From: AP-16 sp036395835
GTDB taxonomy: Bacteria > Pseudomonadota > Alphaproteobacteria > Rhizobiales > Xanthobacteraceae
Direction: 5' to 3'
Length of the DNA: 37,582 nucleotides
Assembly (NCBI GenBank): GCA_036395835.1
Contig: DASWCW010000068.1
Coordinates: forward strand, 1-37,582
Shown piece after piece: positions 6,992-14,848 of the stretch. The notes beneath the pieces are model-generated. The model was not told where the DNA came from, did no database searches, and worked only from the letters and a program-made list of their open reading frames with translations. The position numbers and the translations under genes were made by a program. Each line of letters opens with the position of its first letter. Within the stretch, counting starts at the first letter, position 1.

Positions 6992-8206
6992 ATGAAAATG
7001 GATCGCGTCCTGTTCGCAGCGCTTGCCGGCGCGCTTTTCGCCGGCTCGTTCGATCCGGCTTCGGCCCAACAGAGCATCCGGATCGGCGAGCTCAACAGCT
7101 ACAAGGCCCAGCCGGCATTCTTGGAGCCCTACAAGAAGGGTCTCGATCTTGCAGTGGAAGAGATCAACGCCGCTGGCGGCGTGCTCGGCAAAAAACTGGA
7201 GCTCGTCTCGCGCGACGACGGCGGCAATCCCGGCGACGCGGTCCGCGTCGCGGAGGAACTCGTCACCCGTGAAGGCCTCAACGTGCTCGCCGGTACGTTC
7301 CTGTCCAACGTCGGGCTTGCGGTCACCGAATTCGCCGGCAAGAACAAAGTGTTTTTTCTCGCCGCCGAGCCGCTGACCGACAAGATAACCTGGCAGAACG
7401 GCAACCCATACACGTTCCGCCTGCGTTCCTCGACCTACATGCAGGTCGCGATGCTGATGCCCGATATCGTCGGCGCCAAGAAGAAGCGCTGGGCGCTGGT
7501 CTATCCGAATTTCGAATACGGACAAGCCTCGGCGGCGGCCTTCAAGGAGCTGCTGAAATCCAAGCAGCCCGACGTCGAGTTCGTGACCGAGCAGGCGCCC
7601 CCCCTCGGTAAGGTCGACGCCGGCGCTGTCGTGCAGGCAATCGACGATGCCAAGCCCGATGGAATCTTCAACGTGTTGTTCGGCGCAGACCTCGCCAAGT
7701 TCGTGCGTGAAGGCAACACGCGCGGCGTATTCAAGGACCGCTTCGTCGCCAGCCTGCTCTCGGGCGAGCCGGAATATCTCGACCCGCTCAAGGACGAGGC
7801 GCCGCTCGACTGGGTCGTGACCGGCTATCCCTGGTACGCGATCACGACGCCCGAGCACAAAGCGTTTCTTTCGGCCTATCAGAAGCGGTTTAACGATTAT
7901 CCGCGGCTCGGTTCGGTGGTCGGCTACGTCACCATCAAGTCGCTCGCCGCCGGCATTGCCAAGGCGGGTTCGAGCGACACCGACAAGCTGATTGCGGCGT
8001 TCAGCGGGCTCGAGGTCGACGGGCCATTCGGTCCGTTCTCCTATCGCGCGATCGATCATCAGGCCACGATGGGCGCCTATGTCGGCAAGACTGCGGTGAA
8101 GGACGGCAAGCCTATCATGGTGGATTTCAAATACGTGGACGGCGGCGCCGTGTTGCCCTCGGATGCCGAGGTCAAGAAGCTGCGGCCGGGCTCGGCCTCG
8201 CACTGA
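6992..8206 (+). CDS. ABC transporter substrate-binding protein, branched-chain amino acid type
   Basis: 404 residues from ATG 6992 (GGAG upstream; the frame is open from 6866 without a signal). Residues 1-24 (MKMDRVLFAALAGALFAGSFDPASAQ) are a signal peptide with an AxA-type cleavage site. The mature protein follows the type I periplasmic-binding fold (Peripla_BP_6): IRIGELNSYKAQPAFLEPYKKGLDLAVEEINAAGGVLGKKLELV, then 'DDGGNPGDAVRVAEELV' and two-domain architecture to the end. Such proteins capture amino acids, amides, aromatic acids or other small organics in the periplasm and hand them to LivHM-type permeases. The four following genes complete the importer. Ligand unknown; the surrounding catabolic genes suggest it is the pathway substrate. 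Confidence 0.88.
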   Translation: MKMDRVLFAALAGALFAGSFDPASAQQSIRIGELNSYKAQPAFLEPYKKGLDLAVEEINAAGGVLGKKLELVSRDDGGNPGDAVRVAEELVTREGLNVLAGTFLSNVGLAVTEFAGKNKVFFLAAEPLTDKITWQNGNPYTFRLRSSTYMQVAMLMPDIVGAKKKRWALVYPNFEYGQASAAAFKELLKSKQPDVEFVTEQAPPLGKVDAGAVVQAIDDAKPDGIFNVLFGADLAKFVREGNTRGVFKDRFVASLLSGEPEYLDPLKDEAPLDWVVTGYPWYAITTPEHKAFLSAYQKRFNDYPRLGSVVGYVTIKSLAAGIAKAGSSDTDKLIAAFSGLEVDGPFGPFSYRAIDHQATMGAYVGKTAVKDGKPIMVDFKYVDGGAVLPSDAEVKKLRPGSASH

Positions 8207-8314
8207 GGCCCGCACGGCGTCCGGACGCATTCCCGTCCGAGCGGAGACGTATGCTCGCGAACCTGCTTGAGGAGGGGAAATTTAGCCGCGGACCACGAGT
8301 TGCCCCCTCCCCAT

Positions 8315-8338
8315 CCTTCCCCCGCGAGCGAGGGAAGG
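8315..8338 (+). terminator. Hairpin between binding-protein and permease genes
   Basis: CCTTCCC (8315-8321) pairs with GGGAAGG (8332-8338); CGC/GCG inside extends the stem with one C-A mismatch and a GA loop. No T-run follows, so it is more likely an mRNA-stabilising or attenuating hairpin than a full terminator. The 3' arm contains AAGGAGG (8335-8341), a strong anti-16S match that would be hidden in the folded form, though the ATG at 8361 is about 19 bases away. Confidence 0.4.
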
Positions 8339-8360
8339 AGGCGTTTGCCTCGCGCATCCG

Positions 8361-10247
8361 ATGAGCTTCAGCGGTCTTCTGTTTCAGGCGCTCGACGGAC
8401 TCGCCGCCGCCTCGGGTCTGTTTTTCGTCGCAGCCGGGCTCTCGCTGATCTTCGGCGTCACGCGCATCATCAATATTGCGCATGGATCGCTGTTCATGCT
8501 CGGCACCTATGTGGCGGCGACGCTCGCCAGCGCGGTTGGCGGCGCGCTCGGGTTCTGGGGCGGCATTCTCGCAACCGCAATCCTGATCGGACTGATCGGC
8601 GCCTTGATCGAAGTCGTCCTGCTGCGCCGGATCTATCGCGCGCCGGAGCTGTTCCAGCTGCTTGCGACCTTTGCGCTGGTGCTGGTCATCAATGACGCCA
8701 CGCTGTGGATCTGGGGTCCGGAGGACGTGCTCGGGCCGCGGGCGCCCGGGTTGCGCGGCGCGGTGGAAATCCTCGGCCGATATCTGCCGACCTACGATCT
8801 GTTCCTGATCGCGGCCGGCCCGCTCGTGCTGATCGCACTGCATTTCGTGCTGACCCGCAGTCGGTTCGGCCGGCTCATTCGCGCCGCCACCCAGGACCGG
8901 GAGATGTTGGGCGCTCTCGGCGTCAATCAAGCCATGCTGTTCACCAGCGTGTTCGCATTGGGCTCGCTGCTCTCGGGGCTCGGCGGCGCGCTGCAGGTCG
9001 CGCGCGAGCCCGCCAATTTGCTGATGGATCTCACCGTCATCAGCGATGCCTTCGTGGTGGTGGTTGTCGGCGGCATGGGCTCCATTCCTGGGGCCTATTT
9101 GGCTGCCGTCGTGATCGCCGAGGTCAAGGCGTTGTGCATCAGCATCGGCGCGGTGACGATCGCGGGCGTTGCGGTCAACGTCTCCAAGCTCACGCTGGTG
9201 GCCGAGTTTCTGGTCATGGCCGTGGTTTTGATCGCGCGGCCCTACGGCCTGCTCGGACGCGCGCAGAGCATCGTGCGGGCGCTCGCCGAGCCGGAAGATC
9301 CATTGCGCCCGGCTGGCCCGGCTTTGAAACTGCTGGGAGCCGCGGCCGTGCTCGGCCTGATCCTGCTGCCGTTTCTGGCGCGCAGCTCACCCTACGCGCT
9401 CGTGCTCGGCATCGACGTGCTCATTGCGGTGCTCTTCGCCGCGAGCCTGCATTTCATCATGGGCCCCGGCGGCATGCATTCGTTCGGCCATGCCGCCTAT
9501 TTCGGCCTCGGCGCCTATGCTGCCGCGCTGCTGGTCAAATGGTTCGCGCTCTCCATGCCGCTGGCGCTCATCGCCGCGCCGGTCGTGGCTCTGTTCGGCG
9601 CCGCGCTGTTCGGCTGGTTCGCGGTCCGCTTGTCGGGCGTTTATCTCGCCATGCTGACCTTGGCGTTTGCCCAGATCGTCTGGTCGATCGTGTTCCAATG
9701 GAGCGAAGTCACTGGCGGCTCGAACGGCATTCTCGGCATCTGGCCGACCCCGCCGTTCGATAATCGCGCCGCGCTGTTTTGGCTGACCGCGGCCCTGGCG
9801 GTCCTCGGGGTGCTGCTGTTGCGAAAATTCCTGTTCGCGCCGTTCGGCTATGCCATGCGCGCCGGGCGGGATTCGCCGCTGCGTGCCGAGGCGATCGGCA
9901 TTGATGTCAAACGCGTGCACTGGATCGGTTTTTCCATTGCGGGCGCGGTCTGCGGCATCGCCGGCGGCGTGTTCGCCTTCGCCAAGGGATCGATCTCGCC
10001 GGAGACGATCGATGTCTCCCGCTCGATCAATGGCCTGGTCATGGTTCTGCTCGGCGGCATCCAGACGCTCACCGGCCCGATCGTCGGTGCTTCGGTGTTC
10101 GCCATGCTCCAAGACACCATCATGCGCCAGACCGAATATTGGCGCGCGCTCCTGGGCGGCATCATTCTGCTGCTCGTGCTCGTCTTTCCGGCCGGCATTG
10201 TCGGCGGGCTTGCCAAGCTTGGCGCCGCCTGGCGGAGACGGCCATGA
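8361..10247 (+). CDS. Fused LivH-LivM ABC transporter permease
   Basis: 628 residues, about the sum of one LivH (near 290) and one LivM (near 320), so both permease subunits of the branched-chain-type importer are one polypeptide. The LivH half (about 1-300) shows 'AAGLSLIFGVTRIINIAHGSLFMLG' and the ATPase-contact segment 'ATQDREMLGALGVNQ', ending near RPYGLLGR. The LivM half (about 315-628) shows 'MGPGGMHSFGHAAYFGLGAYAAALL' and 'AGRDSPLRAEAIGIDVKRVHWIGF', again an ATPase contact loop. Many hydrophobic helices throughout place it in the inner membrane. The TGA overlaps the LivG start by four bases. Fused permeases are known in Rhizobiales but are the minority form. Confidence 0.9.
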   Translation: MSFSGLLFQALDGLAAASGLFFVAAGLSLIFGVTRIINIAHGSLFMLGTYVAATLASAVGGALGFWGGILATAILIGLIGALIEVVLLRRIYRAPELFQLLATFALVLVINDATLWIWGPEDVLGPRAPGLRGAVEILGRYLPTYDLFLIAAGPLVLIALHFVLTRSRFGRLIRAATQDREMLGALGVNQAMLFTSVFALGSLLSGLGGALQVAREPANLLMDLTVISDAFVVVVVGGMGSIPGAYLAAVVIAEVKALCISIGAVTIAGVAVNVSKLTLVAEFLVMAVVLIARPYGLLGRAQSIVRALAEPEDPLRPAGPALKLLGAAAVLGLILLPFLARSSPYALVLGIDVLIAVLFAASLHFIMGPGGMHSFGHAAYFGLGAYAAALLVKWFALSMPLALIAAPVVALFGAALFGWFAVRLSGVYLAMLTLAFAQIVWSIVFQWSEVTGGSNGILGIWPTPPFDNRAALFWLTAALAVLGVLLLRKFLFAPFGYAMRAGRDSPLRAEAIGIDVKRVHWIGFSIAGAVCGIAGGVFAFAKGSISPETIDVSRSINGLVMVLLGGIQTLTGPIVGASVFAMLQDTIMRQTEYWRALLGGIILLLVLVFPAGIVGGLAKLGAAWRRRP

Positions 10248-11017
10248 GCGTGCTCTCGATCTTCTCCTTGTCGAAATCCTTCGGGGCCTTGCGCGCCGTG
10301 AACGACGTCAGCTTTTCGGTCGCCGAAGGCGAGTTTTTAGCCCTGATCGGTCCGAACGGCGCCGGCAAATCGACCTGCTTCAATATGATCAATGGGCAGC
10401 TCAGGCCCAACGCCGGCGAGATTGTCTTTGCGGGCCGCAACATCGCCGGCCTGCCGCCGCGCGCGATCTTTCGCCTCGGGGTAGGCCGCACCTTTCAGAT
10501 CGCGGCGACGTTCGGCTCCATGACCGCGATCGAGAACGTGCAGACGGCGCTGATCTCGCATGCCGGCGAGACTTACCGTTTCTGGCGTCCCGCCATGGTG
10601 CGGCACCGGGAGCGCGCGCTGGCGTTGCTCGACCAGGTCGGCATGCGCGACGCCGCTTTGCGCGCTAGCCGCGAGCTCGCCTACGGCGACAGCAAGCGCC
10701 TGGAGTTCGCGATTGCGCTCGCCAACGAGCCGCGGCTCTTGCTCATGGACGAGCCGACCGCCGGCATGGCACCGCGGGAACGCAATGAGCTGATTGCCCT
10801 GGTGAAGCGCCTCGTGGTCGAGCGGAAAATCTCGGTGCTGTTCACCGAGCATTCGATGGATGTCGTATTCGCCTTCGCCGACCGCATCATCGTGATGGCG
10901 CGCGGGCGGCTGATCGCCGACGGCGATGCGAAGGCGATCCGCGAGAATCCGCGCGTGCAGGAAGTCTATTTCGGCACCGGCAAGGCGTTCGAACCCAAGC
11001 CGCAGTCCGCCCGATGA
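10244..11017 (+). CDS. ABC transporter ATP-binding protein (LivG type)
   Basis: 257 residues from ATG 10244, overlapping the permease stop (ATGA). Walker A GPNGAGKST and Walker B LLLMDEPTAGM are intact. The signature region is 'ELAYGDSKRLEFAIALA', the LivG-type variant L-x-Y-G-x-x-K/R-R-L-E of the classical LSGGQ. Switch histidine in 'LFTEHSMDVVFAFADRI'. LivG proteins end near the Y-F-G-T-G motif, seen here as EVYFGTGKAFE. The frame is open upstream to 10139 within the permease but that part is a shadow. It energises import together with the next gene. Confidence 0.9.
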   Translation: MSVLSIFSLSKSFGALRAVNDVSFSVAEGEFLALIGPNGAGKSTCFNMINGQLRPNAGEIVFAGRNIAGLPPRAIFRLGVGRTFQIAATFGSMTAIENVQTALISHAGETYRFWRPAMVRHRERALALLDQVGMRDAALRASRELAYGDSKRLEFAIALANEPRLLLMDEPTAGMAPRERNELIALVKRLVVERKISVLFTEHSMDVVFAFADRIIVMARGRLIADGDAKAIRENPRVQEVYFGTGKAFEPKPQSAR

Positions 11018-11745
11018 GCCGAGAGGTCATGCTCGAGGTGGAGAATCTCAGCGCATGGTACGGCGCCGCGCGGATCCTCTACGACCTCACGCTTCAGGTG
11101 GAGCGCGGCGAAGTCGTCGCGCTCATGGGCCGCAACGGCGCCGGCAAATCGACGACCATGAAGGCCATTATGGGGCTGCTGGCGCGGCGGGACGGAGGCG
11201 TGCGCTTCAACGGCCGGGACATATCCCGGCTCGACGCGTACCGGATCGCTCGGCGCGGGCTCGGCTTCACCCCGGAGGACCGCCGGATTTTCTCGGACCT
11301 GACCGTAGTCGAGAACCTCGACGTCGGCCGCCAGGATCCGCGCAGCTTCGCCGACGGAACGCCGGCGCCGGCGTGGACGCCGGAAAAGCTGTTCGCGCTG
11401 TTTCCCAATCTCGCCGAGCGGCGCGATCATCTGGGCAGCCAGATGAGCGGCGGCGAGCAGCAGATGCTCACGGTTGCCCGCACGCTCATGGGCAATCCGC
11501 TGCTCGTGCTGCTCGACGAGCCCTCCGAGGGGGTGGCGCCGATTGTCGTGGAGCAGATGGCGAACACGATCGTCGAGCTCAAGGCCCAGGGGCTTTCCTT
11601 GCTGCTGTCGGAGCAGAATTTGCATTTCGCCGCGCTCGTCTCCGACCGGGTCTATTTGCTGGAAAAGGGCCATATCCGCTGGGAGGGCCGCATGGCGGAT
11701 CTCCTCGACAATGCCGAGGTCCAGCGCTCGTTTCTCACGATGTGA
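11014..11745 (+). CDS. ABC transporter ATP-binding protein (LivF type)
   Basis: 243 residues, start overlapping the LivG stop (ATGA). Walker A is GRNGAGKST, the signature is MSGGEQQML, Walker B is LVLLDEPSEGVAP, and the switch region LLLSEQNLHFA carries the Gln-Asn that replaces the usual histidine region in LivF proteins. 'PEDRRIFSDLTVVENL' is also typical LivF. With the LivG-type partner it should form the heterodimeric ATPase beneath the fused permease. This is the last gene of the plus-strand importer operon; a palindromic repeat region follows immediately and the next gene converges on it. Confidence 0.9.
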   Translation: MSREVMLEVENLSAWYGAARILYDLTLQVERGEVVALMGRNGAGKSTTMKAIMGLLARRDGGVRFNGRDISRLDAYRIARRGLGFTPEDRRIFSDLTVVENLDVGRQDPRSFADGTPAPAWTPEKLFALFPNLAERRDHLGSQMSGGEQQMLTVARTLMGNPLLVLLDEPSEGVAPIVVEQMANTIVELKAQGLSLLLSEQNLHFAALVSDRVYLLEKGHIRWEGRMADLLDNAEVQRSFLTM

Positions 11746-11752
11746 CCGTCGG

Positions 11753-11880
11753 CGTTCCCCGGACGCGGCGCAGCGCGCAGCGTTGCATTGCAGATCCGGG
11801 GTCGATGCATTTTCTTTCAATGGGTTCTGCATGGGTCCCGGATTGGCAGCGCACCACTATCGTGCTACACTGGACCGGGG
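11753..11880. repeat. GC-rich palindromic (REP-like) element after livF
   Basis: CCCCGGA at 11757-11763 pairs with TCCGGGG at 11795-11801 around a GC-rich loop; further imperfect inverted repeats reach about 11880 and overlap the last codons of the converging molybdenum-hydroxylase gene. The first 20 bases (11753-11772) recur in inverse orientation at 14337-14356, on the other side of that gene. It sits between convergent genes, a favoured place for such repeats and a possible bidirectional transcription end. Confidence 0.5.
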
Positions 11881-14181
11881 ACACGAGCGCAGCCGCTCCC
11901 GCAGGATCTTGCGCAATCTCTGCGGCGTGATGGGAAGCTCGGTAACGGCGCCGGAGATGCCGATCGCGTCGTCGATCGCGGCGGCGATCGCCGCGCCGAC
12001 CGCATTGGCACCGCCTTCCCCGGCGCCCTTGAGACCCAGAAAATTGAGCGGGCTCGGCGCATCCTCGGTGATCATCACGTCGATCGGCGGAGCTTCGTGC
12101 GCGGTGGGAATGAGATAATCGGCGAACGTGACCGCGAGCGGCTCGCCGCACTCGTCATAGACGAACTCCTCGAACAGAGCGCCGCCGAGCCCCTGCACGG
12201 CGCCGCCGGCGAGCTGGCCATGGATCAGCATCGGGTTGACCGCCTTGCCGACATCGTAGGCGACGAAATAGCGCTCGACCTCCACCCCGCCGGTCTCTCC
12301 ATCGACTCGCACCACCGCGATGTGAATGCCGTACGGATAGGTCATGTGATCGCTGCGGAAGGTGCCCTCCGTCGTCAATGGCGAGTAGCCGTCGCCCTGC
12401 GGGCGCGATGCGAGCGCGCGGGCGATGTCGCCGAGCTTGATCGAGGGCCCGGTCTTCGCGTCGGCGCGCACGATTTCGCCGTCGCGGATGTCTAGAGAAG
12501 ATGCGGGCGCCTGCAGCAGCTCGGCTGCCGCCGTGATCGCTTTCTCGCGTAGCGCCGCTGCCGCGATCCGCGTGGCCTCACCGGTCATCACCGTCACGCG
12601 CGACGCAAACGCTCCGCTGCCCTGCGCGATGCGCTCGGTTTGTCCGTGGACGACGCGCACGCAGGCATAATCGACGCCGAGCGCATCGGCGCAGATTTGG
12701 GCGATCGCCGTCTCGACCCCCTGCCCGACCGAGGCTACGCCGGTTACCACTTCGACCGCGCCCGCTGCATCGACGGAGATTCTCACGGTGTCGGACGGCC
12801 CGAGCCCGCTTTTTTCGACGAACATCGCCACGCCCGCGCCGACCCGCTCGTCCGCGGCGCGCCGCTTGCGCAGTTCGTCCTGCAGCGCTTCCCAACCGAC
12901 CCTAGCGAGCGCCTTCTCGAGCAGCCCGGCATAATCGCCGGAATCGAGCACCACGTCGGTGCCGAGCGTTCCGAGCACCCGCCGATACGGCATCTCGGTC
13001 TTGGCGATGAGGTTGCGGCGGCGCACTTCGATCCGATCAAATCCGGTCTTCGCCGCGATCGCATCGATGAGACGCTCGCGCGCGAACGTGCTCTCGAACC
13101 GGCCCGGCGCCCGATAGGTGCCGCCGGGCGTTTTGTTGGTGAGCCGGACGCGGCCGACCGCGCGGTATGCGGGAACGCGATAGGGGCCGGGCAGCATCGC
13201 GGCGGCGAGGTCTGGAACCGTCACCGCGTGGGTGCGCAGATAGGCACCTTGGTCGTGGAAGAACTCGTCGTCGATCGCCAGGATGCGTCCCTCCGCGTCG
13301 ATCGCCGCTCGGACTCGATGCTGTTGCTGGCGCGAATGGTTCGTCGCGATCAGATGCTCGCGGCGGTCCTCGATCCATTTCACCGGCCGGCGGAATTTCA
13401 GCGCCGCCGCGCACGCCACCACGTCCTCGGGGTAAAGCTCGCCGCGGACGCCGAAGCCGCCACCGACATGGCCCTCATAGAGCTGCACCGAAGCGGGCGC
13501 GCGGCCGAGCATGCGGGCGATCTGGTCGCGGTTCCAGTGCGGCACCTTGGCGGCGCCATGGAGCTCCAGCACGTCGCGTGCCGCATCGTAGCGCGCGATG
13601 GCGCCGCGGGTCTCCATCGGCACGCCGGAATGGCGGCCGATCTTCAGGTCGAGCGCGACGATCGCATGCGCGGTGCGAAACGCCGTATCGACATCGCCGT
13701 AACCCTTGCGGATGACTGCCGCCTCGGTCGAATGGCCCGGCGCGAACTCGCGCGGCTCCTCGTCCGCGCCCAGCCGCACGGGCAGCTCCTCGGCTTCAAC
13801 CGACACGAGTTCGGCGGCGTCCTCGGCGAGATAAGCATCCTCGGCAAATACCGCGGCGATGGGCTCACCGACATAGCGCACGAGCTCCACCGCCAGCACA
13901 CTCTGCCGATACGATTCCAGCCCCTCGACGCGCGTCAGGCGAAAATCAATCGGCGGAATTTGTTGCACGTCTGCGGCGGTCCAGACCGCATGCACGCCGG
14001 GGACCGCACGCGCGCCAGCGATACCGATCGATCGAAGCTTGGCGTGGGCATAAGCCGAGCGTACCACCCGCATGTGCAGCTGATCCGGAAATGATACGTC
14101 CGCTGCGAACGTGCCTCGGCCGGTAACAAGCGGCAAATCCTCGAGTCGCTTGACCGAACGGCCGACAAAGGTTGGTTTCAT
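11857..14181 (-). CDS. Molybdopterin-binding large subunit of a xanthine/CO-dehydrogenase family hydroxylase (TYRAPGR type)
   Basis: 774 residues from ATG 14181; the frame continues upstream to 14289 but only into a palindromic repeat, and family homology begins at MKPTFVGRSVKRLEDLPLVTGRG. Order of domains: aldehyde oxidase a/b hammerhead (about 20-135) and molybdopterin-binding domain (about 145-760). GGGFG at 240-244 is the first cofactor-binding loop; the segment over the Mo site reads TYRAPGR (355-361), unlike the AYRCSFR of true CO dehydrogenase; the base glutamate lies in KGAGEGGANAVG. Such enzymes hydroxylate carbon beside ring nitrogen or oxidise aldehydes, with water as oxygen source. 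It is separated from coxS by a 187-bp repeat region. The last residues (SCPRSSVAR) run into another repeat. Confidence 0.88.
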   Translation of the reverse strand: MKPTFVGRSVKRLEDLPLVTGRGTFAADVSFPDQLHMRVVRSAYAHAKLRSIGIAGARAVPGVHAVWTAADVQQIPPIDFRLTRVEGLESYRQSVLAVELVRYVGEPIAAVFAEDAYLAEDAAELVSVEAEELPVRLGADEEPREFAPGHSTEAAVIRKGYGDVDTAFRTAHAIVALDLKIGRHSGVPMETRGAIARYDAARDVLELHGAAKVPHWNRDQIARMLGRAPASVQLYEGHVGGGFGVRGELYPEDVVACAAALKFRRPVKWIEDRREHLIATNHSRQQQHRVRAAIDAEGRILAIDDEFFHDQGAYLRTHAVTVPDLAAAMLPGPYRVPAYRAVGRVRLTNKTPGGTYRAPGRFESTFARERLIDAIAAKTGFDRIEVRRRNLIAKTEMPYRRVLGTLGTDVVLDSGDYAGLLEKALARVGWEALQDELRKRRAADERVGAGVAMFVEKSGLGPSDTVRISVDAAGAVEVVTGVASVGQGVETAIAQICADALGVDYACVRVVHGQTERIAQGSGAFASRVTVMTGEATRIAAAALREKAITAAAELLQAPASSLDIRDGEIVRADAKTGPSIKLGDIARALASRPQGDGYSPLTTEGTFRSDHMTYPYGIHIAVVRVDGETGGVEVERYFVAYDVGKAVNPMLIHGQLAGGAVQGLGGALFEEFVYDECGEPLAVTFADYLIPTAHEAPPIDVMITEDAPSPLNFLGLKGAGEGGANAVGAAIAAAIDDAIGISGAVTELPITPQRLRKILRERLRSCPRSSVAR

Positions 14182-14205
14182 CGGGACGGCAACTCGCGAT
14201 TCGTC

Positions 14206-14356
14206 TCCCGGGCGCGGTGCAGTACGTCGTGCTGCACCGCAGACCCGGGACCCAGAACCGCAATTGTGGACCCCGGATCTGCGGCGCACTGCTCCGGGAT
14301 TCCCGCGGAGCAGCGCCGCGGCGAATCCCTTCGCATTGCGCCGCGTCCGGGGAACG
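14206..14356. repeat. Cluster of strong palindromes between small-subunit and large-subunit genes
   Basis: Two perfect compound hairpins are visible. At 14206-14250 an outer TCCCGGG/CCCGGGA and an inner GCGGTGCAG/CTGCACCGC (9 bp) flank a 9-base loop. At 14281-14319 GCGGCG/CGCCGC and CTGCTCCG/CGGAGCAG form a second stem with a CA bulge. At 14337-14356 lies the inverse copy of the 20-mer found at 11753-11772. The layout resembles BIME-type repeat clusters. It occupies the only long gap inside the minus-strand operon and could reduce expression of the downstream large subunit. Confidence 0.6.
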
Positions 14357-14368
14357 AGATCCCGTCCA

Positions 14369-14848
14369 TCACTTCGCCCGCATTTCGGCTGCCGCCGCGC
14401 GCACCGCCTTGACGATATTCTGGTACCCGGTGCAGCGACACAGGTTCGAGGACAAGACTTCGATCAGGTCCGCATCGCCGATTTCGGGCTCGCGCTCGAG
14501 CACGCCAGCGGCGAGCATCAGAAATCCCGGAGTGCAAAAGCCGCACTGCAGGCCGTGGTGCTCCATGAACGCCCGCTGCAGCGGATGCAGCGCATCGCCT
14601 TGGGCGAGTCCCTCGACCGTGCGGATCTCCTTGCGGTCGGCCTGAACGGCGAACATCAGGCACGATCGCACCGGCTCGCCGCCGATGAGCACCGTGCAGG
14701 CGCCGCATACCCCGTGCTCGCAGCCGATGTGCGTCCCGGTCAGGCCGCAATCGTCGCGGATGGCGTCGACCAAAGTGCGCCGCGGCTCGACGCGAACGAC
14801 ATGCCTGCGCCCATTGATATCCAGCGTGATCTCGATCTTTTCCGTCAT
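14369..14848 (-). CDS. 2Fe-2S small subunit of molybdenum hydroxylase (CoxS type)
   Basis: 159 residues, the usual length. The plant-ferredoxin-like cluster is ligated by C43, C48, C51 and C63 (CEHGVCGAC ... SC). The four-helix C-terminal domain has the second cluster at C102, C105, C137 and C139 (CGFC ... CRC), next to the pterin. Electrons move from the Mo centre through these clusters to the FAD in the medium subunit. The start overlaps the stop of the upstream large subunit (ATGA). It is the only small subunit in the window, so all three large subunits either share it or two of them draw one from elsewhere. Cytoplasmic. Confidence 0.93.
   Translation of the reverse strand: MTEKIEITLDINGRRHVVRVEPRRTLVDAIRDDCGLTGTHIGCEHGVCGACTVLIGGEPVRSCLMFAVQADRKEIRTVEGLAQGDALHPLQRAFMEHHGLQCGFCTPGFLMLAAGVLEREPEIGDADLIEVLSSNLCRCTGYQNIVKAVRAAAAEMRAK

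Noticed and set aside
12640..14094. A 484-codon plus-strand frame opposite the third large subunit
   Set aside because: Shadow frame; the His/Asp/Arg-rich product lacks any domain.
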